Source: CAYTGG01 sp964581415 (lineage in GTDB: Archaea > Nanobdellota > Nanobdellia > Pacearchaeales > GW2011-AR1). Taken from it: a DNA stretch of 9,436 nt. Below the pieces are notes generated by a model, which was given only the letters and a program-made list of their open reading frames with translations, had not been told where the DNA came from and did no database searches. Location of the stretch: the NCBI GenBank assembly GCA_964581415.1, contig CAZOOJ010000025.1:1-9436 (forward strand), given 5' to 3'. The number at the start of each line of letters is the position of its first letter. Positions within the stretch are counted from its first letter, which is position 1. Below, one piece after another: positions 4,200 to 9,436 of the stretch. The translations under genes and the position numbers were made by a program.

Positions 4200-5921
4200 A
4201 TGGAATATATCTTCATTCAATTAGCAATAATACTTTTTATGGCATTTATTATGTCATACACTCTTCAGAAATTTAAACAACCTATTATCATAGGATATAT
4301 TATCACAGGAGTTCTTACTGCTCTAATTCTAGAATTTGGTTTTATTAAACTTGATGAATCAAAAGAAATAATTGATGTATTCTCTCATTTTGGTATAGCT
4401 TTTTTGCTTTTTATAGTCGGTTTGCATTTGAATCCTAAAAAAATCAGAGAAGTTGGAAATTTATCTTTATTAGTGGGATTAGCTCAAATTGCTTTGACTT
4501 TTGCTTTTAGTTTTTTAGTCTCATTTAAATTACTAGGATTTGATATAATTACTTCATCTTATATTGGTATAGCTCTATCTTTTAGCAGTATTATTATAAT
4601 TACAAAACTTCTTTCTGATAGAAAACAACTGGATTCTCTTTATGGAAAAATATCTATTGGTATTTTGATAATTCAAGATTTTGTGGCTGTATTTGTTTTA
4701 ATGTTTATCTCTTCATTTTCTGAAAATATTAGCTTTAGTTCTTTTGCATTAAGTGGATTAATATCTGGAAGTCTTTTAATTCTAGTTCTTTTTTTAATGG
4801 GATTTTCAATTCTTCCTAAACTAATAAAAAGCACCAGTCATTCTCAGGAACTTTTGTTTTTATTTTCAATTACTTGGTGTTTTGTAATTTCAGCACTATT
4901 CGGTTTTATAGGCTTTTCAATTGAAATAGGAGCTTTAATAGCAGGAATGGTTTTATCTATTTCTCCTTATAGCACAGAAATAAGTTCAAAAATACGTCCT
5001 TTAAGAGATTTCTTTTTAATTATCTTCTTTGTAATTTTAGGATTAAATATTCAAATTATGAATATAGGTTCTATAATTGTAAATGCCCTTATTTTATCTT
5101 CTATAGCTCTGATATTCAAACCTTTAATCTTAATTATTTTCATGGCAATTTCAGGATACACTAAAAGGAATAATTTTTTAGTTGGAACAACTTTTGGGCA
5201 GGTTTCAGAATTTTCTTTTCACATATTAGTAGTAGGAGTCGCTATGAATCATATAGCACCAGAAATTTTATCTACAATAACTCTTACAGGAATTATAACA
5301 ATATCTCTATCAACATATATGATTATTTATTCTAATAGTCTATATAACAGATTTTCAAAAGCACTTTCTATTTTTGAAAGAAAAAATATTAAGAGAAAAA
5401 GAAAAATAGGAAGAAAATATCATGCTCTACTTTTTGGATATAATCGAATTGGTTTTAGTATTTTAAGATCTTTAAAAAAGATTAAAAAAAGTTATTTGGT
5501 TGTTGATTTTAATCCTGATATAATCTCTGATTTGCAAAAATTTAGAATTCCCTGTGTTTATGGAGATTCTTTTGATACTGAACTTTTAGAGGAATTACCT
5601 ATAGATCAGATAAATTTAGCGATTTCCACAATACCTGATTTTGAAACTAATTTCCTTTTAGTAGATCATATCAGAAAAATAAATCCTAATGCTGTTATTA
5701 TTATGAGAGCTCATCATATTAAAGATGCTCTTAATTTGTATGAAAAAGGAGCTGATTATGTTTTAACACCTCATTTTTTAGGTGGAGAATATATTGCGAA
5801 GATGATTAAAGAAGATAAAACTATTGAAGACAATTATAAAAAAGAGAAACAGAAACATATTAAAACTCTTAAAGAGATGTTGGAAAAAGGACATAAACAT
5901 CCTGAAATTGAAAGGAATTGA
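4200..5921 (+). CDS. Kef-type cation:proton antiporter (CPA2) with C-terminal TrkA-N/RCK domain
   Basis: The protein has 573 residues. About 12 hydrophobic segments fill residues 1-380. They include the CPA2 core: ALSFSSIIIITKLLSDR (125-141) and the IIQDFVAV segment, whose Q159-D160 pair matches the ion-binding position of KefB/KefC-type proteins. A basic linker (394-406, RKNIKRKRK) leads to a Rossmann domain at about 407-535. It has HALLFGYNRIGFSIL, where GYNRIG is a variant of the GxGxxG loop, and a D436 in VVDFNPD suited to binding the ribose of NAD(H). Such RCK domains gate potassium/proton exchange in response to nucleotide or redox state. No TrkA-C domain follows, only a charged tail. 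The likely role is K+ (or Na+)/H+ exchange for pH or ion balance. The transported ion cannot be read from sequence. Confidence 0.9.
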   Translation: MEYIFIQLAIILFMAFIMSYTLQKFKQPIIIGYIITGVLTALILEFGFIKLDESKEIIDVFSHFGIAFLLFIVGLHLNPKKIREVGNLSLLVGLAQIALTFAFSFLVSFKLLGFDIITSSYIGIALSFSSIIIITKLLSDRKQLDSLYGKISIGILIIQDFVAVFVLMFISSFSENISFSSFALSGLISGSLLILVLFLMGFSILPKLIKSTSHSQELLFLFSITWCFVISALFGFIGFSIEIGALIAGMVLSISPYSTEISSKIRPLRDFFLIIFFVILGLNIQIMNIGSIIVNALILSSIALIFKPLILIIFMAISGYTKRNNFLVGTTFGQVSEFSFHILVVGVAMNHIAPEILSTITLTGIITISLSTYMIIYSNSLYNRFSKALSIFERKNIKRKRKIGRKYHALLFGYNRIGFSILRSLKKIKKSYLVVDFNPDIISDLQKFRIPCVYGDSFDTELLEELPIDQINLAISTIPDFETNFLLVDHIRKINPNAVIIMRAHHIKDALNLYEKGADYVLTPHFLGGEYIAKMIKEDKTIEDNYKKEKQKHIKTLKEMLEKGHKHPEIERN

Positions 5922-6000
5922 TATTATATGCAACTGAATGATAGTCTGTCATAAAATATTGAAGAATAAGGAACATATTTTTATTTAATAGATATGCTTA

Positions 6001-6008
6001 GAAAAAAT
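6001..6008 (-). terminator. oligo-T tract downstream of the acidic-tailed membrane protein gene
   Basis: On the minus strand six T residues lie about 40 nt beyond the stop at 6046. This is a plausible hairpin-free archaeal stop signal in the 124-nt gap between convergent genes. The rest of that gap shows no gene. Confidence 0.25.
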
Positions 6009-6045
6009 CCAGATAAATTGTTTGACTTAAGATTATATTTCTTCT

Positions 6046-6711
6046 TCATGATTCTTCCTCTTCTTCAACTTCCTCTTCCTCTATTTGAAATAGAGAAAAA
6101 ATAAAATTAACAAATCTTAAAATCATTTCAATAACAACTATGAATATTAAATAATAAAAAATATTTTTCATAAAAGAAGGAATTTGAATTATCTGGTTAA
6201 TTATTTTTTCTAAATATTGAGTTTGTGAAAAAGAATTTGGATTAAGGACAGCAACTGCAAGTAATGTTAATGGAAGCATTTTTGAAATGTCTTGTGAAAG
6301 ATTTTCTTTGTAATACGAAGTCATTCTTATAGTAGCAATTATAACAGCAGAGATTATCAGTATTTGAGAAATATTAGGATCTTGTACTAAGACTAATAAG
6401 AGAAATGTAAAAACCATAAACATTACAAGGATTAAAAGAGGAGAAAGCACTAAATATTCAATAAAAAATAAAATGCCTGCTATTAATCTATTTAAAAAAT
6501 TATTTTGTGTTTTATTATATTGGGATAAATTTAATCCAAGAAAATCTCTTTTTGATATAAATCTGTAGAATTTCCATATAAAAAGAGCGTATATTACAAT
6601 TAAGAGAACAAGAAATAGAAAGTTAATAAAATTTCCAATATAAGAGGGAAAAAAATCTAAAAATTCTGTATACAAGTTTGTTAGATATTCACCTACATTC
6701 CAATTTTCCAT
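6046..6711 (-). CDS. multi-pass membrane protein with polyglutamate tail, unknown function
   Basis: The protein has 221 residues. Hydrophobic segments lie at about 27-52, 77-109 (long, perhaps two), 113-130, 143-156 and 182-208. A polar loop follows the second region's start, and the chain ends in IEEEEVEEEEES. I do not recognise the family. There is no cleavable-looking signal and there are no cysteines or histidines that would hint at metal or redox chemistry. The few conserved-looking polar positions (SKRDFLGLNLSQYN, 53-66; NPNSFSQTQYLEK, 157-169) sit between helices. It is convergent with the antiporter and divergent from the gene at 6824. A TATA-like box lies about 25 nt before its ATG. 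Similar acidic-tailed membrane proteins are common in small-genome archaea, but I cannot assign a role. Confidence 0.75.
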   Translation of the reverse strand: MENWNVGEYLTNLYTEFLDFFPSYIGNFINFLFLVLLIVIYALFIWKFYRFISKRDFLGLNLSQYNKTQNNFLNRLIAGILFFIEYLVLSPLLILVMFMVFTFLLLVLVQDPNISQILIISAVIIATIRMTSYYKENLSQDISKMLPLTLLAVAVLNPNSFSQTQYLEKIINQIIQIPSFMKNIFYYLIFIVVIEMILRFVNFIFSLFQIEEEEVEEEEES

Positions 6712-6730
6712 TTTTTATATAGGATTCTGA

Positions 6731-6741
6731 TTATTTAAAAG
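6731..6741 (-). promoter_or_regulatory. candidate TATA box for the acidic-tailed membrane protein gene
   Basis: On the minus strand CTTTTAAATAA is centred about 25 nt before the ATG at 6711. A second TATA-like string (ATATAAAAAA) abuts the ATG and is too close to act for this start. Confidence 0.45.
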
Positions 6742-6794
6742 TTTCATTTATAGTATTAATATTTTAGTAAAATCACCATCTTCTTGGAGAAAAC

Positions 6795-6804
6795 TTTTTA
6801 TATA
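6795..6804 (+). promoter_or_regulatory. candidate TATA box for the anchored beta-sandwich protein gene
   Basis: TTTTTATATA is centred about 24 nt before the ATG at 6824, with no purine-rich ribosome site in between. This predicts a leaderless transcript. Confidence 0.5.
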
Positions 6805-6823
6805 TCTCTTTATTAAATAATTT

Positions 6824-7210
6824 ATGAAAAAGAGTTTGATAATTGGAAGTTGTATATTAATTTTAATCCTTTTAGGAGTTATTGGATATCAATTTTTAAA
6901 ACCCAATTCACAGCCTCAATTTGTTGAAGGAGAAGAAAGTTTAGAGATAACGATTTTGAGTCCAGATAATAATCCTGTTCAAAATCTTGAAGTAGATTTA
7001 TGGACTTTGGAAGATCAAAATGGACCTCCTACAGCAGGATATTCTATAACAGATAATGAAGGGAAAGTTTTGTTTAAAATTTTAGAAGGAGATTATTTGA
7101 TTGGGTTCAATGATTATAATTTTCCTAAGGAATTTATTAATCCAGGAAAAATACAGGTTCCTGTTAAAAAAGGAATAAATCAAGAAACAATAATTTTAGA
7201 GAAAAATTAA
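6824..7210 (+). CDS. membrane-anchored extracytoplasmic beta-sandwich protein
   Basis: The protein has 128 residues. A basic start (MKKS) and a hydrophobic stretch at 5-24 form a signal anchor. A proline-rich linker follows, then one domain at about 38-127. Its pattern is LEITILSPDNNPVQNLEVDLW, then a GYSITDNEGKVLFKILEGDYLIGF block. This alternation of strands with a [TD]-DNEG-K-hydrophobic-F turn is typical of transthyretin-like or carboxypeptidase-regulatory-like (Cna-B/PEGA-style) sandwiches. These usually serve in cell-surface adhesion or protein-protein contacts rather than catalysis. C10 lies inside the hydrophobic segment, but no clear lipobox is seen, so it is probably an uncleaved anchor. 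It is a single-gene unit with its own TATA box. The specific role is unknown. Confidence 0.75.
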   Translation: MKKSLIIGSCILILILLGVIGYQFLKPNSQPQFVEGEESLEITILSPDNNPVQNLEVDLWTLEDQNGPPTAGYSITDNEGKVLFKILEGDYLIGFNDYNFPKEFINPGKIQVPVKKGINQETIILEKN

Positions 7211-7260
7211 CTTCTGAGAGCAATAAAATCCTAAAATATTCCTATGTTTTTAACATTAAA

Positions 7261-7268
7261 TTTAAATA
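7261..7268 (+). promoter_or_regulatory. candidate TATA box for serS
   Basis: TTTAAATA is centred about 25 nt before the ATG at 7290, at the common spacing of this window. No Shine-Dalgarno-like sequence is present. Confidence 0.5.
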
Positions 7269-7289
7269 ATATATTTATTTTTATTTCTT

Positions 7290-8573
7290 ATGATAGACAT
7301 AAAACTAATTCGTGAAAATTCTGAGATTGTTAAGGAAAATATTAAAAAAAAATTTCAGCATGAGAAACTTCCTTTAGTAGATAAAATCAAAAAATTAGAT
7401 GAACAATGGAGAAAATTAAAATATTCTGAAGATAGTCTAAGAAACGAGAGAAATAAAATTTCTAAAGAAATTAATAAAATTAAAAAATTAAAAAAAGATG
7501 CCTTTAAATTAATAAAAAAAGCAAAGGAAATTCCTGAAAAGATTGAGAAAATCAAAGAAAAGAGAAAAGTAATTGAAGAAGATATTAAAAGACATATGCT
7601 AAAGATACCTAATATTATTCATAGTTCAGTTCCAATTGGAAAAAATGAAAAAGAAAATGTTGAGATAAAAAAAATTGGAGTTCCTAAAATTCCTAATTAC
7701 GAAATCTTTCATCACGCAGAATTAGCAGAAAAAATTGGAGGACTTGATTTGAATTCTGCAAGAGAAGTTTCAGGGCATGGTTTTTATTATCTTAAAGGAG
7801 AATTAGCTATTTTACATTCTGCTATTCTTGCTTTTGCAAGAGATTATATGATAAAGAAGGGATTTGAATATATTATTCCACCTTTTATTATTAGAGGAAA
7901 GATTGTGGATGGAGTTATGAGTTTTGAAGAAAAAGAAATAATGATGTATAAAATTGAAGGAGAAGATTTGTATTTAATAGGAACTTCTGAACATTCTTTG
8001 ATTGGAAAGTTTCTGAATAAAACTCTTAAAATAAAAGAATTACCTATAGCTTTAACTGCTTATTCTCCTTGCTTTAGAAAAGAAGTTGGTGAGCATGGAA
8101 TTGAAGAAAAAGGATTTTATAGACTGCATCAATTTGAAAAACAAGAGATGATTGTTATTTGCAAACCAGAGAATTCTTATAAATGGTATGGTAAAATGTT
8201 GAAATATACCACAGATATTTTCAGAGCTCTGAATATTCCTACAAGAATTCTTGAATGTTGTTCTGGAGATTTAGCAGATTTAAAAGCAAAGAGTTGTGAT
8301 GTGGAAGCTTGGAGTCCTAGACAAAAAAAATATTTTGAAGTTGGTTCTTTGACAAATATGGAAGAAGCTCAAGCAAGAAGATTAAATATAAAAATTGATG
8401 ACAAGGGAAAAAGATATTTTGCCCATACTCTAAATAATACTGTTCTTGCTTCTCCCAGAGCTTTAATCTCACTAATGGAAAATCATCAAAGAAAAGACGG
8501 AAGTCTAAAAATTCCAAAAGTTCTTTGGAAATATACAGGCTTTAAAGAGATAAAAGTTGGAAAGAGAAAATGA
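7290..8573 (+). CDS. serS: seryl-tRNA synthetase (class II, canonical type)
   Basis: The protein has 427 residues, a normal length. It charges tRNA-Ser with serine in the cytoplasm. The N-terminal start MIDIKLIRENSEIVKEN is the family signature. Residues about 28-103 are a lysine/glutamate-rich helical hairpin, the arm that grips the long variable arm of tRNA-Ser. The catalytic core then shows motif 1 (about 178-200, ending IIPPFII), the T-x-E loop GTSEHSLIG (231-239), motif 2 with CFRKEVG (R263, E265) and the LHQFEKQEM end (279-287), SGDLADLKAKSCDVEAW (325-341), a QARR segment (361-364), and motif 3 with LNNT...SPRALISLMEN (381-398, R390). The TSEH and LNNT variants resemble archaeal and eukaryotic enzymes more than bacterial ones. 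This is the usual type 1 SerRS, not the rare methanogen type. It has its own TATA box. Confidence 0.97.
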   Translation: MIDIKLIRENSEIVKENIKKKFQHEKLPLVDKIKKLDEQWRKLKYSEDSLRNERNKISKEINKIKKLKKDAFKLIKKAKEIPEKIEKIKEKRKVIEEDIKRHMLKIPNIIHSSVPIGKNEKENVEIKKIGVPKIPNYEIFHHAELAEKIGGLDLNSAREVSGHGFYYLKGELAILHSAILAFARDYMIKKGFEYIIPPFIIRGKIVDGVMSFEEKEIMMYKIEGEDLYLIGTSEHSLIGKFLNKTLKIKELPIALTAYSPCFRKEVGEHGIEEKGFYRLHQFEKQEMIVICKPENSYKWYGKMLKYTTDIFRALNIPTRILECCSGDLADLKAKSCDVEAWSPRQKKYFEVGSLTNMEEAQARRLNIKIDDKGKRYFAHTLNNTVLASPRALISLMENHQRKDGSLKIPKVLWKYTGFKEIKVGKRK

Positions 8574-8689
8574 GGATATTAATTCGTAAGTTTGTCCAGA
8601 ATTAAAGAATCTCCTAGATTATTATCTAATAAATTAAATTTTGCTGGGAGGATGTTAGTTTTATTTCAAAATTATTATTAAACTTAAAA

Positions 8690-8932
8690 ATGAAAAAGAG
8701 AAAAAAAGCAAAATATGAACTTGACAAATATTTTTTATTAAATTGGAAAAGACTTTATTTATTAGCAATTTTTTGGATAATCTCTATAATATCTCATAAG
8801 TCTTTCTATACTTTATTTGGATTTGAAAGTGTAGTATTTTTTATTATTTTGATGTTTATTACTCCAGGATATTTTTTTATATCTTTTATCTACACTCTTT
8901 ATAGGCACCTTGTAAAAGTTTATGAGTATTAA
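8690..8932 (+). CDS. small two-helix membrane protein, unknown function
   Basis: The protein has 80 residues. A strongly basic N-terminus (KKRKKAKYELDKY) precedes two hydrophobic segments at about 21-37 and 46-70, and a short tail ends YRHLVKVYEY. The basic start predicts both ends inside and a short outside loop containing HKSFYTLFGFES. I recognise no family. Upstream, 8574-8689 holds a weak TTTTATTT (8659-8666) at box A distance and a small 5-bp hairpin TAGAT/ATCTA (8615-8628). The frame is the only sizeable one here and has the codon style of its neighbours. It lies 56 nt before the next gene, which has a separate TATA-like box. It is probably real, but short hydrophobic frames in AT-rich DNA deserve caution. 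Confidence 0.55.
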   Translation: MKKRKKAKYELDKYFLLNWKRLYLLAIFWIISIISHKSFYTLFGFESVVFFIILMFITPGYFFISFIYTLYRHLVKVYEY

Positions 8933-8960
8933 TAAAAGATGAATTTTAGAATATAAATTC

Positions 8961-8970
8961 TTATAAATTT
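8961..8970 (+). promoter_or_regulatory. candidate TATA box for the 84-residue protein gene
   Basis: TTATAAATTT is centred about 23 nt before the ATG at 8989, which would again give a nearly leaderless message and separates this gene from the preceding membrane protein. Confidence 0.45.
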
Positions 8971-8988
8971 TGTATTTGTATCTTTATT

Positions 8989-9243
8989 ATGAAAATTAAG
9001 ACTAAAAAACAGAATTCTGATGGAATTGTTAGACTTGAGACAAGCGGGAATCTGAAAGAAGTTATTATTAATGAAGATTTTCTTAATATCAAAGAAGCTT
9101 CTATAGCACTCTGTTTCAGAGGAAAAAACAGCTCTGGAATAGTGGAACTTACTCCTGAAGAAATAGAGATTATTAATAAAGAAATTGCTCCAAAGATGCA
9201 TTTATTTAAAGGAGTTAAATTTATGAAATTTAAAAGAGAATAG
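8989..9243 (+). CDS. small soluble protein, function unknown
   Basis: The protein has 84 residues with no signal or membrane segment. The predicted order is strands (GIVRLET, KEVIINEDFL), then SIALCFRGKNSSGIVELT, then a helix (PEEIEIINKEI) and a final strand (KGVKFMKFKRE). The segment SSGIVELTPEEIEIINKEI has the same cadence as SGVRISPENFSKFKEMI in the PC4-like protein at 3046-3369. That hints at a related strand-turn-helix unit, but the similarity is short and may be coincidental. The frame has a proper TATA-distance promoter and clean alternation of hydrophobic positions, so it is likely a real gene. It lies 36 nt before tRNA-Asp on the same strand, although the tRNA has its own candidate box. 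Confidence 0.65.
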   Translation: MKIKTKKQNSDGIVRLETSGNLKEVIINEDFLNIKEASIALCFRGKNSSGIVELTPEEIEIINKEIAPKMHLFKGVKFMKFKRE

Positions 9244-9248
9244 CAATC

Positions 9249-9257
9249 TTTAAAAAT
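9249..9257 (+). promoter_or_regulatory. candidate TATA box for tRNA-Asp
   Basis: TTTAAAAAT is centred about 27 nt before the first base of the tRNA at 9280. This is the expected archaeal placement if transcription starts at or just before the mature 5' end. Confidence 0.5.
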
Positions 9258-9279
9258 AATTCTTTAATTTATAATCTAT

Positions 9280-9434
9280 GCCTCGATGGTCCAGTGGCTA
9301 AGACACATCCCTGTCGCTTGGCGAGGACACTACGGTTTCCTTCGCGTAAACCTTCCCTTCTTTTATGGAAGAGAGATAAATGGTCCTTTTCAAGCAGAAC
9401 GGATGAGACCCGGGTTCAATTCCCGGTCGGGGCG
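9280..9434 (+). tRNA. tRNA-Asp (anticodon GUC), intron-containing
   Basis: The acceptor stem GCCTCGA (9280-9286) pairs with TCGGGGC (9427-9433) with one G-U pair. The D stem is GTC/GAC (9289-9291/9302-9304), with A14, G15, G18G19 and A21 in the loop. The anticodon stem is CATCC (9306-9310) / GGATG (9401-9405). The anticodon GTC is at 9313-9315 after the invariant T33 (9312). The T arm is CCGGG/CCCGG (9410-9414/9422-9426) around TTCAATT. Discriminator G73 (9434) is the usual base for tRNA-Asp. No CCA follows, so it is added after transcription. Removing the 83-nt intron leaves a 72-nt body. The gene is far richer in G and C than its surroundings, as expected for a structural RNA. Confidence 0.95.
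9317..9399 (+). other. 83-nt tRNA intron with canonical bulge-helix-bulge at 37/38
   Basis: The junctions form a complete BHB recognised by archaeal tRNA splicing endonuclease. CTGT (9311-9314) pairs with GCAG (9394-9397) as the central 4-bp helix. The 3-nt bulges are CGC (9315-9317) and AAC (9398-9400), each cut between the second and third base. The outer helix is the anticodon stem; the inner helix is TTGG (9318-9321) with TCAA (9390-9393). The inner stem continues past a 2x2 loop into AGGAC/GTCCT (9324-9328/9383-9387). Inside lie GGTTT/AAACC (9334-9338/9348-9352) and TTCC/GGAA (9353-9356/9367-9370) hairpins. It encodes no protein. Confidence 0.92.
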
Positions 9435-9436
9435 TA

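Noticed and set aside
7290..8573. Apparent substitutions in SerRS motif 3 (LNNTVLASPR instead of bacterial LNGSGLAVGR) as a change of specificity
   Set aside because: From memory, archaeal and eukaryotic SerRS differ from bacterial ones at these same glycine positions, and the key threonine, asparagine and arginine are kept; this reads as lineage, not novelty.
8645..8679. GGGAGG followed by ATG at 8652 as a Shine-Dalgarno-led gene
   Set aside because: The ATG is one base from the purine run, too close for ribosome use, and the frame stops after nine codons.
8929..9201. 90-codon antisense frame over the 84-residue protein gene
   Set aside because: It has no TATA-distance promoter and a composition typical of antisense AT-rich DNA; the plus-strand frame has both a promoter and a regular strand/helix pattern.
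1..9436. Mobile elements, CRISPR arrays, toxin-antitoxin or defence modules
   Set aside because: No transposase, integrase, nuclease or repeat-spacer pattern was found on either strand; gene style and composition are uniform apart from the tRNA.

Overview
The window looks like a stretch of chromosome from an AT-rich, gene-dense archaeon, most plausibly a DPANN lineage of the Woesearchaeota/Pacearchaeota kind. Four things point there. The ribosomal protein uS10 is the archaeal form. The seryl-tRNA synthetase has archaeal/eukaryotic-style active-site motifs. The tRNA-Asp at the right edge carries an intron at the canonical 37/38 site inside a textbook bulge-helix-bulge and has no encoded CCA. 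Finally, nearly every gene has a T/A-rich box centred about 23-29 nt before its ATG and no Shine-Dalgarno, as expected for TATA-driven, largely leaderless archaeal mRNAs. The lineage is an inference from style and gene content, not from a search.

Layout. 1-16 is the probable start of a leftward gene running out of the window. 161-1233 (+) is a two-gene unit: a two-helix membrane protein with a cytoplasmic winged helix, overlapping by one base a compact GpmA-like phosphoglycerate mutase. 1293-2897 (+) is a secreted-thioredoxin/CcdA fusion (DsbD-like) with a palindrome around its TATA box. 3046-3369 (-) is a PC4-like single-strand DNA-binding protein with an acidic tail, and 3458-3766 (-) is uS10. 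3855-4121 (+) is a small four-cysteine protein. 4200-5921 (+) is a Kef-type CPA2 antiporter with a C-terminal NAD-binding domain. 6046-6711 (-) is an unidentified membrane protein with a polyglutamate tail. 6824-7210 (+) is a membrane-anchored beta-sandwich protein. 7290-8573 (+) is seryl-tRNA synthetase. 8690-8932 (+) and 8989-9243 (+) are two small unidentified proteins, followed by intron-containing tRNA-Asp(GUC) at 9280-9434.

How the parts may work together. Most genes are separate, individually promoted units mixing translation (uS10, SerRS, tRNA-Asp), transcription (PC4-like), central metabolism and envelope functions. The one possible functional module is at the left. The membrane winged-helix protein has a CxxxC pair in its predicted outside loop. 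It lies just upstream of the extracytoplasmic thiol-reduction protein, whose promoter carries an 8-bp-arm dyad centred on the TATA box. A redox-sensing regulator of the thiol reductase is an attractive but unproven reading. I see no mobile elements, CRISPR arrays, defence islands or evident horizontal insertions. No gene-free stretch exceeds 300 bases; the longest is 17-160, which holds the two divergent promoters.
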